A stretch of DNA of 64,000 bases. Origin: Owenia fusiformis (lineage: Eukaryota; Annelida; Polychaeta; Sabellida; Oweniidae). Where the stretch lies: the NCBI GenBank assembly GCA_903813345.2, contig CAIIXF020000010.1:21773181-21837180 (forward strand). Direction: 5' to 3'. Both the position numbers and the translations under genes were made by a program. Positions 44,857 through 57,800 of this stretch are shown here, in pieces. Under the pieces are notes generated by a model that was not told where the DNA came from, did no database searches, and saw only the letters and a list, made by a program, of their open reading frames with translations. Numbering within the stretch: the first letter of the stretch is position 1; the number at the start of each line of letters is the position of its first letter.

Positions 44857-47427
44857 TTCGTAGTCAACCTGGCCTAGAAAGTGTAGAGTTTTTTATGGTA
44901 TTTACACTTTTTCTTCAAGGTGAGATATTGTAATTAGCATCTGATGATATAATCCACCTAAAAACAAATTCAATTATTACTCCAATGTTGAAACATAAAC
45001 TTATTCAAGTTTGACGTTGTATCAGATGTATTCCATAGTGGATAGATCAAAATGAGTTATTCACTAACAGTTGAACATGAGCCATACTTCGTAATGTGTG
45101 TCGATCTTAATTGAAATATTCACACAAGTCCCTATCGTCTACATTTTAAGCGCATTGTTTCCTAAGTAGTACGTCCTGGAAGACATCATAAGTAACAATT
45201 GGGGTTGACTTGACCCTCAATCCGCCTAATATATGAATCAATCCGCATCGTATTAACAACGGGTTCTGCAAATGTCCAGATGCACACTGTATCTAGTACA
45301 AGTTTGGTATTCAAGAGCAATAACAGATTTACAAATCAATCAATTAAAGGGGCATCAAGGAATAGATATGACTTGATTGTAACTTTTGAAAAGTAGTTTC
45401 GGTTCTGATGCGTTCAAACTGTGCAGCTTAAATGTAATTGTAAAGCTTGAAGTTTTGGCAATAATTCCGAAAAATTAGAAGTCAACACTCTTGATTTCAA
45501 ATTTGGATATTTTTTCCTTTAAATGATTTCTTTCATAATTCATCAAAGATCTTAAACTTTTCAGATATTGAATCAGAGATAGCAAAAACGTACACATCTG
45601 AATCCTCTTATAATTACCACCATTGTACATGCTTGTCTAATTTCATCGGTAGACTGACCCATATCAGGCTTCTATAAAGGGGTGCACTTGTACTATGGCT
45701 ACTTTAAAGGTCCCGTGTCCCAATCTCACGTTGGCTGACGGTTTAGCATTATCCTATATTTATTACCCACATAATTCGATAATCGGTTGTAAAATGGGAA
45801 TCGAATCAAAAAGTGCAAAAATAGTTCTGGTCGATTGGATAGATGAAGTAATGTAATTTATACTCAATCTTTCAAATGGAGTTGTGTTTTACAGAGTTTG
45901 ATGAGACAGTCATGGGGAATAATATACTTTTTACTTTATTTAGATAATAAGAAATATTTTAGGGCCTTTCCTGCTACAAGTTTTGTCGAATGTGGACCAG
46001 ATAATTTATTTATTACTGAGATAAATATTTCTAGACGACCTGTCTAAAATCAAGTTTGGTGTACTGTACATCCTCAATTTGTTGAGATTAGCAAAGCTCG
46101 GTGATGAAGATTGCATACAAATAAAAAGGTCGATTAAAAGGGAAACATGATTTATCTTGAAATGAAGAAACCATATTTGGTGGGAAATACGGGCTCCCTT
46201 GTGGTATTATTCAAAATTAGACAATTTTTTATCATGTTTTATTCAATATTATGTTAAAAGAAAATTTCCAAAAAGGCGACTTTGTTTAACATTATAAGTC
46301 GCAAGGTATATAGCCAATATCTAACAAGAAAACAATATGTAACAAGAAAACAATATCAGAAAAAAGAAAACCAAAAAAAGATGTAATAACTTTTATGCAT
46401 GAAGTTTTTTTTTATATACTCCTAGTATGGTTTATTAAATAGCAAGATTATAGATGTGTATCATGGACATTCAATTGTTTAATGTGAAACGTCACATCAA
46501 TAATTACAATGAGCAGATCGAAGATGGAATCATCTTTGCACCAAATTGAATAAGGACTAAAATCACAGGGATGGTTAAATTCGCTAAGTAGCCATCAAGA
46601 CAAAATATTGAATGACTAAATCCCTATGAATTTATCGAAAACGTTTCTCATTTTCTTAATTTCAACAATTACTTGGAACAAAGCCTTTGTTATTCCAATG
46701 GTGTTCCCCAAGCTTAACTTCCAATTTGTCATTTGGCTTTTATTTGTTTAATCAATTTGCTAGCCGCGAAATTAACCAAATGAATGCAAATGTATCACTA
46801 CTAGCTTTCAGATCAAATAAAAGGACCTTCCAATTCGCACTCTGAAACTCCAAGGCTAAAGATAATGATGATTCTTTGTCGTATATCATATGATTGTCGT
46901 GTTTGTGGTATCCTCTTCCACAATATATAGACATTCCCAGACTTATATATTTTCTTAATTGTTAAGATATGATGTATTTGGATGTTTGCTTCTTCAATGA
47001 ACATATTTGGTCGACCAATGAACTATACTTCAAATAATTTATTCTCTGGTTTTCCTTACTCCCATTCTGTACCAACATCGTAGACTTTCCAGGAGCGCCT
47101 GGCTTTTTTGACAGTTCTATCAGTTTTTATTGCATCGTATTTGTAGCATCAACGTTTTAGTTGTGCATAAATCCCCCAAATTATCTTTTGAAGATTGTTA
47201 AGCATAAAGGGATAAGGTTGCATTTATACATCTTACCATTTCCAAATTTTTGTACAAAGAAACGTTGAACGGCCTACCAATAGCTTTGGAAACGGGAAGT
47301 CCTCGGTGGATAACATGTTTATAACTTTATATTTGAATCCCAAATTTTACCTCAATTACAATGCTTTGGATATGTATGACAAATTATAAATTTGTTAAAC
47401 ATAATTTAGCCAGAAAGGATGCTTCCA

Positions 47428-47452
47428 GTTGCCAAACCTTTGAAGAGGAGTG
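47428..47452. repeat. Solo end of MITE family A
   Basis: GTTGCCAAACCTTTGAAGAG followed by GAGTG matches the right terminus of 50175-50640. Confidence 0.55.
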
Positions 47453-50174
47453 CACGGTGTAACTTATCTTTATAACAAGCGTTCCACTCAGGTTTATAAC
47501 CAGTCGGTAACCTTTTTATTCGTTCGATATTTAGATTCTTGACAAGTTGAAGTAATTCTGACTCAGCATTAATCATAAACTAACCCTAAAGCCCCTCCAG
47601 CAATGGCTTATATAGGACTAAGTATAGTAGCGTCTAGGGAATGGACGGCAAATGTAGACTATGGTGAATCACCCGCTCTTAAGCGGTGCGCCCCTCCAAC
47701 ACCTGGTGAATCTGTAAACCTTATGTATGGCTTAAACCCTATGGTAATTGAAGTCCAGTCTTCGTACCAAACTGTCAATAACAATTTGATTTCCCAAGAA
47801 AACGTTCTGATACCTCGGAATCACAGACATCTTTTATTAATACATACACACATAACGTAAACGTCAAGGTACTGAACACACTGTTACCTTTTTATCTATG
47901 TTGATCCCACCCTTCTTCCATTTCCATCAAAATTCCATCCACGCATCTTGTTGATTCCTCAACCATATCTTGGTCTTAATATTCTTATATTTTGCTTTAA
48001 CATGTACGGTTATAAATATCCGCTAAACGTTTTGCATGATCATTGTATAATTATGCTTATCGAGGAATAAGAAAATTAAAAAATAAATTGAAACTTCAAC
48101 ATCACATTCTTATATGTTAAAATTACTGATTTTGGATAGTTAATGAAAGTTAACTTTATTAAACCGTTGGTACTGGATGATCATAAAACACTGATAATCA
48201 GTTATTATGAAATTATGTGCCATTGTTTATGTTACCATAGCAACCATAACTGAACTATAATAGTTGATGGTACAATAAAATTCTAGAAATTGAACGCACA
48301 ATATAACAAGCTTATTTAAGATATTCGTGTCTAAATATTATGAAATAAAATTTAGGAGACACCTAAATGAGAATGTATCGATACCTACGTATATGACTGA
48401 ATAAAGCATGACATCGTTTTTACCTCACATAATATATAAAATCGTACATATCAGATTGATAATCCACAAAACTGCAAAAGTCTGCATGGCTATTAATTGA
48501 CATCAGATGGACGAACTCATGCCTGTTGGTAATTCTCCCTAATGTGACAGTGTTCAATTAGTCGTGAAAAAATCAATCCAATGCTACGCAATGTTTATGT
48601 TGTCCAAAACTGCTTTGTGTTATAAACATGTTGTGTAGAATATCATATCCAGTTAGTGTGTAAAGTAGCCATATAGTTGAACATGAATACCTAAGATTTC
48701 CCCCGAATCAAATAAATCAAGATACAGGCAAACATGTATGTTGCAGTATGTAGTTAGGTTATGGATGTTCTAATACATGTTGTTCTGAAGAACGGGCCAA
48801 CTGTATGCGTAGGAGTTATTTATATTTGTGTTCATATCGTTGTTATTGTATCTTGTAAACAACAAGCAAACTCCTCCTAAATTGAATATTAATCTCTGTT
48901 TTAATTCAATCTCATTTCATTCGGAACTAACTCAAGCTTGTAACTAATTTAAATATTTCTTATAGCTGTAGAGCTCTGTAATTTATTATGACAATGATGA
49001 ATGGTTACCTTTTTGCAAGAAGGCTGTAAATGCATGAATGATGACGATTGAAATACCCGATAAAACAATCCAGGTGTTGCTGTGTATGGCGTATTGCGAT
49101 CCATTATTCATTGATGAATCCAACCAAGCGTAAATAGATTTGCATATTCCTATATTTTAATTTACTCCAGAACAAGTAGAAGTTATGTTTCATAGGGCGT
49201 TTGTTCTCATGAAAGAAATGTCTGATCGGAAATAATTGAACCTTTGGGGGTATGTGTTAGAACTATTCATGCTCGACTATTATCCGACCTAAGACAAAAG
49301 GATTGTGATCACCAATGATACTACTTCAGAAAAATATGAAAATTAATGACAGGATCAATAAATAGATGTCGCGTTTATCAGCAGAACAAATTGTGTTCAG
49401 AATAGTGTGAAGTAAATATTATGAGAAAATGGATTCTGACAATTCTGATAAAAACAACTTTCTGTCGATATGGTTCAAAATTTGATTGACATCTTTGTCT
49501 TTGCAATATCCATGTTTAAAGCTAAACTGACAACCCGTGACAGGCCCGTAAGAGCAAGCTGACCTACAGGTCACTCTTTGTTCTCATAAACAGAATTTTT
49601 ACTGATTATTAGTTATTGAGTTCGATTTTTAAATTTTCTATTAACACATTGATACAGAATAATTGCTCTTTCAAGTCAGCATATTTGAGGGTTTCCAGCT
49701 TTATATTTTGTATTCATTTGAAAGTCTTGTATTGGGATTAAAAGTCGTCGTTGTGGAGAACATTGTAGTTTTCGCGATAAGCTAGCTTCCCAAATCAGAA
49801 ATCCGAAAATATCTACATGGGTCATCCCTAATTTTGAAAGTGTGTTCACGGTGCACCTATTCTACCAACAAGCTCCTAATAATCGCATGTCGAAATGGCC
49901 GAAGGTAATGAATGAATTCGATGGTATAGTAGTTTCAGAAAATTGTTACAAACGATCTTCAATGTAATAGCGACATCTTTGTAAGTAATTAATTACATTT
50001 TCATAGTACTATGTGGTGCATTTATAGTTTGAAGGTAAACAGTTAGAAAAATTTAACATACACGACAAATTTTTATTTTTTTCATAAATATGCTTAAAAA
50101 ATATGAAGAGTGTAATTAGTATAGAGTTAATGTAGTTTCGCTATTACTAATATAATACACACACAGAAGAGGTA

Positions 50175-50640
50175 CACTCCCCTCCATGAGTTTGGCAACC
50201 CTAACTCCCTCACTGGATTACATGATAAAGCCTATTTTTGTTTGACTTTGAAGCTCTGTAACTTTCATGTTCACAAAGTAAACTTAAAACTTAGTGAACA
50301 AAAAAGTTAGACAATTCAATTTTCTGTTTAAAAATATTTTTTGGTGAAGCATTTAGATATCCAGAAATTTGATTTGCCCCGAATCCACCATTTCTCATTG
50401 GTTTACATGGGAATGACAATTTTCAAAAATTCATCAAATTTGTCATCAATTTTCGGCCTATTGTAATTGAGAAAAATAGAAAAATTTAGAGGCAACGTAA
50501 ATGAAGTCAAGCTACACTTCCACCTTTATCAAAAGTACTTTCATCGCTCGTTATGTGAATAAAATTCAACATAAAGAGGCTTTTACACGTACAGTAGTCC
50601 AATGAGGGAGTTAGGGTTGCCAAACTTATGAAGGGGAGTG
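50175..50640. mobile_element. MITE family A, reference copy (466 bp)
   Basis: About 42-bp inverted ends with few mismatches: left CACTCCCCTCCATGAGTTTG then GCAACCCTAACTCCCTCA; right is its inverted copy. The interior is AT-rich and non-coding. The best-preserved family member in the window. Confidence 0.88.
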
Positions 50641-50644
50641 CATG

Positions 50645-50669
50645 ATATATATATATATATATATATATA
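50645..50669. repeat. (TA)n microsatellite
   Basis: Uninterrupted AT dinucleotide run just after the family A MITE. Confidence 0.9.
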
Positions 50670-50753
50670 CTTCATATACTTTCTGATGTTCCTGCGTGAA
50701 ATGCCATATCACGCGTACGGTGACTATCCAGGCCCCGTATATCGCGAGGAAGT

Positions 50754-50941
50754 CCCCGCTGACATCGCGAGCAATGAGCTCATGTTAGAAGCGGGGCCTT
50801 GAGAGATAATCATATAGTTATAAAGCTGAACTGAATTTGACTAATAAGTAAAGTTCCATAGAAAATTTTATATTTCAATTTTATCATATCTCTCAAGGCC
50901 CCGATTCTAACATGAGCTCATTTCTCACGATGTCAGTGGGG
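50754..50941. mobile_element. Hairpin MITE, arms about 60 bp
   Basis: CCCCGCTGACATCG, AATGAGCTCATGTTAGAA and GGGGCCTTGAGAGAT in the left arm recur inverted at 50882-50941 with few changes. Confidence 0.85.
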
Positions 50942-51090
50942 CCTGAATAGTCCCCATGCATTATATATAATAGTCATGAGCTCTTCGCACAAGTACAGTC
51001 TGTCACTTACATAGGCATGCCACGGGTTAAGTACACCACAAAGCTTTAATTTTAACAACAATCTTGGTAGTCTAGCTACAAGCCCATGTG

Positions 51091-51108
51091 CCCCCCCCCC
51101 CCCCCCCC
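51091..51108. repeat. Poly-C tract (C18)
   Basis: Uninterrupted run of 18 C on the + strand. Confidence 0.9.
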
Positions 51109-51249
51109 TTATTGACTGAATATGTTCTGACACTTGTTTGGATGAGTATTGGGGGTCACAAGGCGTTGTAGCTAGATTATAATCCGGGCTGCAATCTTGG
51201 GAACAATCTCTGTTTGAAATAATATACATCTTCCCACTTCATGTCACAT

Positions 51250-51255
51250 TTTATT
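51250..51255 (-). terminator. Candidate poly(A) signal of Syt12-like gene
   Basis: AATAAA on the - strand about 380 bp past the stop codon at 51633. Hexamer and spacing only. Confidence 0.4.
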
Positions 51256-51632
51256 TAGCCATTCTGCTATATAAATCCTGGTAATTACGTATTTCTTTAG
51301 TATTCGCAGTTCACGTGTCATTGTCATTCTGCGACTTCAAATGTTCACCAGACAAATCTCACGAAAGATTTGATAAAACTCGATAAATGCCAAGGTGATA
51401 TATGATATTGAAGCCACAGCCAAAGGACTACAATTCCAACCCGTCTATTGAGAAAATTGACAAATTGCAAATGTTAAAAACAGTGTCCTTTCGATAGACG
51501 GCGGAAATTCGAACAAAACGAATGTGTTCCCTTCTCTTGGTGACAGTTAAGCGAGTTACAGTCCGTTGCTGTGACTTCGATATCATAAATCACCGTAACT
51601 GTAGTTCTCTGACAGGCATGTGTATACTAATA

Positions 51633-51830
51633 TTAGTCGCAGTGTGTTTGTCGCTGGCCCTGTCGCCTCAGATCGTGCCACATGGACACAGGTTTGCGTA
51701 ATGACTGAATCATTTGGTTCCAATGGGACAACGCGCTACCAAAACAATGAGCACCAACAATCACGTGACCAAGAGACGTCAGTCTCCCATCGGATGATTT
51801 TTCTACCACAGATAAACGAATTTGTACATT
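51633..51830 (-). CDS. Syt12: Syt12-like last exon (C2B end)
   Basis: Acceptor cttttcag, then NVQIRLSVVEKSSDG, HWNQM, RKPVSMWHDLRR, stop TAA at 51633-51635. 65 codons. The WHXL-type ending is the conserved C2B helix. Confidence 0.94.
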   Translation of the reverse strand, partial: NVQIRLSVVEKSSDGRLTSLGHVIVGAHCFGSALSHWNQMIQSLRKPVSMWHDLRRQGQRQTHCD

Positions 51831-54800
51831 CTGAAAAGAATAGATATGTATAAATGCAAGTTCAAGTTTAATATATGAACTCTCTTTATATTACTGGGTA
51901 CTGAAGTGCTGTTCTAATGGGACACACTACTTAAAATGTGGCAACCCTGACTTTAACACGTTGTCCAATAGAAAAGTTGGACAAGCAAGTGTACACCTAC
52001 GTACACGTAATTGTAATGTTGATCCGAGTGGTTGATTTGATAGAACTGAATTAAATTTATCTATGAATTTCAATAATATGTGCCTTGTATCAATTTTCCC
52101 CGTCACAATATGTTTTCCACTGGTGATCCGCTTGATTACGCTGGTTATCGAAACGGTTCGTTGGAACGTAGAAGGTACGATTTTTCTTTTTTCCTTATTT
52201 CACGCGTTGTAGGCAGAATTCCAACGGCGTTTTTTCTCACAAACGCGTATCAGCATCATATGTTTTAGAAAATACACATGTTTGCGAAAAAATAGCTCAG
52301 AAGACAACAGAATCGTCGATTTAATTCCTCACTTAAGTTACATAAACGGTTTGGGTTAAAAGTGTAGGTTTTTCGAAAAACCGTTTATGTAACTTAAGTG
52401 AGGAATTAAATCGACGATTCTGTTGTCTTCTTAACTATTTGTTCGCAAATATGTACATTTTTTAAACATATGATACTGATACAGGTTTGTGTTAAAAGTG
52501 TCGTGGGAATTCTCACTACAACGTATGGAATAAGGAAAAATGAAAAAATCGTACCTTCGATGTTCCGACATTTTGTTACCAAAACGAACCGTTTCGGTAA
52601 CCAGCGTAATCGAGTGGATCACCAGTGTTTTCCTTCAACCTGGCATTGAGACAGAAAATGGGAAAACATACCAACAGGATGGTCCAAAAATGGAACACTT
52701 GTATTTAATAGATAAATATTGACTTCATCATGTTTATCGATTGAAACATATATTATATAACAGTGGATAGGGAATTTAATTATCTTTAATTTTGTATATC
52801 CTAAGTTCAAATTTATTATAATGCCGGTCAACCAGCATCCATAATACAAATTACGTCATTTTTGTTCCAAAATGGTTTTTCCAAAAACTTGCAAAAACCA
52901 ATTTTTTTGTCAACATAAACAGATGCTCAATATGTCCACCATTTTTATCAATTATAGCCCTCAATCTTGGTATAAACGTGTCGATAGCATCATTGATATG
53001 CTTTTGAAATAATGAATTCCACTTCCTCAACAATTCTGTCCTGAGTATATGTAAGGGGTTCAAGGTACACCAACTCTGTTAGTTCTCCCCATACGTGGTC
53101 GTCGCAGACGTTGGCATCGGGTGATCTAGGGGCCAGTGATTAAGGGGGGTGAATCAATATCTCCTACACATACGACTTATTCCTGATCTCATATTCGGAT
53201 CATTAAATTGTCCAACAAGATAGGGGTCCAGGTCATAGATCTCACAAGGCACTCAAATATTTAAATAGTCCATGGTATGATTTCCGAATATGAAGGATCC
53301 GTAGCACAATAGGAGTATAGCGCAGCAACATTTGAAGCAATGTTTATGGAAGTGCATATGTCTTGATTCTTTTAAAATGCCATTTGCTTTTCGGGTCGAA
53401 AACTGTCTTTCAACACAAGGGGTAAAAAAACGTAAATATTTTGATTCAAACTTTTATACATTTTATAAGACACAGACCGTCTAAGCATACTAATAAAAAA
53501 TAGATTATCATAATGTAAAAATATACTATACTTTTACTGTAGATGTCGGTGTTTAATTAGTGTAACTACGCAAGTGTATTTTCAGATTTTGTTTGATTTT
53601 TCAAATATGGGCTAAGCAGATTCAACACAATTGTGTGGAATATTTAGCGAATTTATGGTTGCTTGGGAACATATTATTTTTTCCATATAATCGCAAGGGG
53701 TCGAACAACAAATTATTGTTTGTGTTTTATAAAACATAATACAATAACAAATAGGTAAGATTTATATCTAATTAAATGTTACTGAGGTATTGGAATGTTC
53801 ATATATTCCAGGGGCATGTTTAATAATTAATTAGAGTCATATGCAATCGAACGCCTTACAATTCTTCCTCGACGTTACTGCTGGCTACCGTCAAGTTACC
53901 TGATGGTTGTTTCCGCTGGATATAATCAAATTTTAGGAAGATAATGGTAATGATCTTTCTCAATTATTTATGAATTCGACCAAGTCTTGATGGTTGTTTT
54001 ATAAGCAACTGAGCTATATCTAACTACGAGAAATAGAATTTTAGCTGTAGTCCCAATTAGTCAAGGGAGAGCAATGGGCCCTCCTTTATTGATAATGTTC
54101 ACTGATGAATAAAAGTCCATATCTCAAAACGTACTGAGACCCATTTTGTGAAAAACTAGCATAATTTAAGCATTTGTCATTCTAATATAAAAGTGATTCA
54201 TTTGTAGCATTTATCTTATTAATACCTGAGAAACATACAAAACGTCGATACAATGATTACATATTTTTTGGTATTGATAAGAAAAATAACCTCAAACTTA
54301 TAGCTTAGAAACCTAAATCATATATTTAAAATAATTTTGTATTATTTTCTGTTGCACTGTGTACTCCAAATTGTGAAAAATTGGGATTTTATTTTTTGGT
54401 AATTTTTTGACCTCTGTTAATGGCAGGCATAATTCAGCCTAAAAGGCGGAAGTGTATTAAACGGTTATAATAAAAATTATTAGGGAACATGTGTAGGTAT
54501 GTTAATGTTAGTTCAAATTTCGCTGCGCTATACACTGTAGTGTCCTACCAGGTATTTTATTAGACGTCCTAGAGATTTCATACCATGGACTAAAAGTAGA
54601 ATGTGTCTCGATTCATCCATAATCACTGCCCCCCCCCCCCCCCCCCGATGCCAATTTCTGCGAGAACCAACAAAACTGGTGTATTATGAACTCTACATCT
54701 ATTCAGTCCCTTAAGGACAGAATTGTTGAGAAGTGGAATTCATTTCCATTGTCTCAACAGCATATCAATGATGCTATTGGCCAGTTAAGGCCAAGATTGG

Positions 54801-57800
54801 AGAATATAATTGATCATATGTGTCTGTTGACAAAGAAAACTTGGTTTTTGCAAGTTTTTGAAAACAAGTTTTGGAACGAAAATGACGTGTATGACATGTA
54901 TTATACTAAATCTGAACTTACTAGGATATATCAAATTAAAGGTAATTAAATTCCCCGTCCACTGGACCAGGTATATAATGTGAGATGTTTTCATCAATAA
55001 AATCAATGTTTATTTTTGAAATAGTATTGCCCCATTTTTGACCACCCTGTAGTTTATGATTTTGAAACAAGACTAGTCAGGACAATTATGATTAAAATTG
55101 CAAAATACGCGATACCTTCAACGTTGGAGACGGAACTGAAAAGATCATGGCTTCGTTGAATATTGGCATCTTGTCCCCACATTTCAGATTTGTTTTCTTC
55201 TTGCTTATTTTCTTATTCTTTTGGAGAAGATAAACTTTCACAAAACAGTCTGAAAATAAATAGTGATTACAAAATTTACGACATAATAATGACATAACGA
55301 AGAACAGCAAACATATTGATAGATAACTAGAGACAGTAATAACATGTTATTTCACAATAGAGGGGAATATACAAGATTTGATTACGATCTTTAAATGACT
55401 TTAAGAGGTCACCAAGTCTGGCAGTGACTAGCTAAAATTACATTCTGGAATGTAAATCATCGGAAACACAAAGGCATACATGCAAGGAGGATTGGGTCCC
55501 AGAGTGCAACATCGATCTTTTGTCCCATATTTGGGCATGTCGTGGTACAAAATTCGCCGCCATTTTGTTCACTTCAACATTTGAATCGTGAATTTATGTC
55601 TTATTTCCTCACGAAAAATTCTAAAACTCACAAGAAATGATCGAGATATTGTTTCGAATCTTTTGAACTGTTGATTTTGAATTTATAGTCGGTTACAATT
55701 TCAGAAAATAACGACATCTCGACGTTTTCATTGTTGGAAAATATCGAGTTTCGATTCTGGGAGCCAATCCTCCTTGGTATACATGTATATACAGTAGCTA
55801 AAATTGATATTAACTTAGATATTATATCATCCTGTTTAAATTCATCTCTCTGGCAATGCATTGATTAACTCAAGTTTATTTACTTTAGATATTATATAGT
55901 TATACGTCATCGGTCCAACAACTAAATCTTTTCTCCCAGTAAGTAACTTTAAATGCAAAAGTTCTTGAAGTGTACTTTACCTCCCAGCGTCCTTTCGTCT
56001 GTATATTTTAATCCCCTGGCTTTCACAACGACCACTGTAAGTCGTTCTGCTGTCGGCAAGTAGCTGAGGGAAAACATAATTCCCCCGAAGTCAGCAGGTT
56101 TCTAGAAAAAGAGAATGTTCTATAAAATCTATACCGCTACCGTTTTAAATTGTCAAATTTGACTTGCTTTTTTAAAAACTGACTACCCAATGGCTAGGGG
56201 CCTGGTGTTATAAATTCGAGAAGCCAAATATTGCTGCGCAGTAGAGAAATGAATGCCCAAAAACTAACCAGTTCTAAAGTTTCAAAGCATGAAACATCGC
56301 TAAAACTTGAAACGTGTAAAAGGACTTTACAGACGAGATTTTATGATGGAAAATCCAAAATAGCCAACTTGACATTTATCCAGAATCTCAAAAAGATTCA
56401 AAGAGAGTCCCTAAAGGTTTGAAATCAATTGAACAAACGATTCGCCTTGAAACACATAGAAAATACTTTAAACACAAGATTTTAGGACGGAAAATGGCCA
56501 CCTTGACATTTAGCCAGCATGCCCAAACTCTAATAAGTTCGAGATTTTATATGAAGATGCATCACTGAAAATCTGAAATCAATCCATCAAACGGTTTTGT
56601 ATGAAACGTGTAAACTTTACAGACAAGATTTAAGGACAGAAAATGGCCGACTTAACATTTGTCCAGAATGCCCAAAATCAGCTCGAGATGTTTCGGTGTG
56701 AGTACCGTAATCCAACACGAAATTCGAAAATTCTGAACACTAAGTTTGCACATGGCGTTCGTGACCAACTATGAAACGCTTACCCCCCCCCCCCCCCCCC
56801 CTTAGTATTATACAGTGTATCCCAAAAACCGCAACAAGCAAAAACATAGTAAAACCACAAAATCAGTGATAATAACATCAATTTCATCTAATTAACCATG
56901 AAGCCATATTTCTCCTCTTTTCAATGGTATGTCATTTGTTGGATAATGGATCACTTACTAATCATTGCTTTTTCGAAAAGGCATTTGTGCCAAGTTTTGA
57001 CATATCCTCAGTCAACTGATCCTATTGTGCAATCAGGTACATCATTACGTAATTGGGACTGGGGATTAAATTCTGGTCACAAGAGTTATATAACACACGT
57101 TTCAGATTTAGATTCACTTAGAAAAAATATTGAACTGTTCATCAGTATCCTTGATGGTTCAGTTATAACGTTACAAACATAAGGAAAAGAAGTGGCATAA
57201 ACAGTAAGTCAGTAAAGTCACAATAATTGCCAGTGTCTGTCATCTTAATTATGAAAGATTACTCATGAAAGATTACATTCCACAACCCTTCACATTGCAA
57301 CCATTTCTCTACGCAGAGATTGGCTCGTCTCTCCATGTCATGAATCATGTTTGAATCATTTGTGGGTTCTGGCGGAGAGCAGCAACATTATTGGTGATTC
57401 TTTGTTAACTCTTGTAATATCTAAAACTTGGTCGAGAGCAGATTTTGGCCCGATGTGCAAAAGTAATGATTATTCAGTGGTCTGTGGTCATATATGAATA
57501 AATGACATACCATTGGAAAGAAGAGAAATGTGGCTTCATGGTAAAATAAATTGATGCAATCACCACTGGTTTTGTGGTTTTGCAGTGTTTTTGCTTGTTG
57601 CGTTCTTTGGGACACATTGTATATTAAAATTTACCTGTTCATATTGGGGTTCATTGATCTTCATCAAATTATAGGGAATCAGGTTACTTTTTTAGATATC
57701 AGCCTGCATATCTTGTAACTCGCGTTTGCTACCACTTTATTTTGATACCACATAATGGCATATTAGGCACCCTAGAAGCCAACTATGGCGTTATTTAGAA

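Larger units (their letters stand above)
44857..51249. other. Spacer between nAChR gene 2 (5' side) and Syt12-like gene (3' side)
   Basis: Should contain the promoter and 5' UTR of nAChR gene 2 just above 44856; no TATA box or other element stands out. 44.9-47.4 kb and 47.5-50.1 kb are AT-rich and unremarkable. The frame at 47603-47860 shows no domain I recognise. MITEs occupy 50.17-50.94 kb. Confidence 0.6.
51831..55115 (-). other. Syt12-like intron with palindrome and two mariner fragments
   Basis: 3285 bp containing the palindrome 52112-52630 and the mariner remnants 52674-53150 and 54629-55051. 53.2-54.6 kb is AT-rich with nothing recognised. Confidence 0.8.

Noticed and set aside
47603-47860. 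85-aa frame MAYIGLSIVASREW...
   Set aside because: Considered as a missed exon. No flanking splice pair or family similarity convinces me, and it is not in frame with any neighbour.
51620-51853. + strand frame of 77 aa
   Set aside because: Antisense of the last Syt12-like exon, which reads clearly on the - strand.
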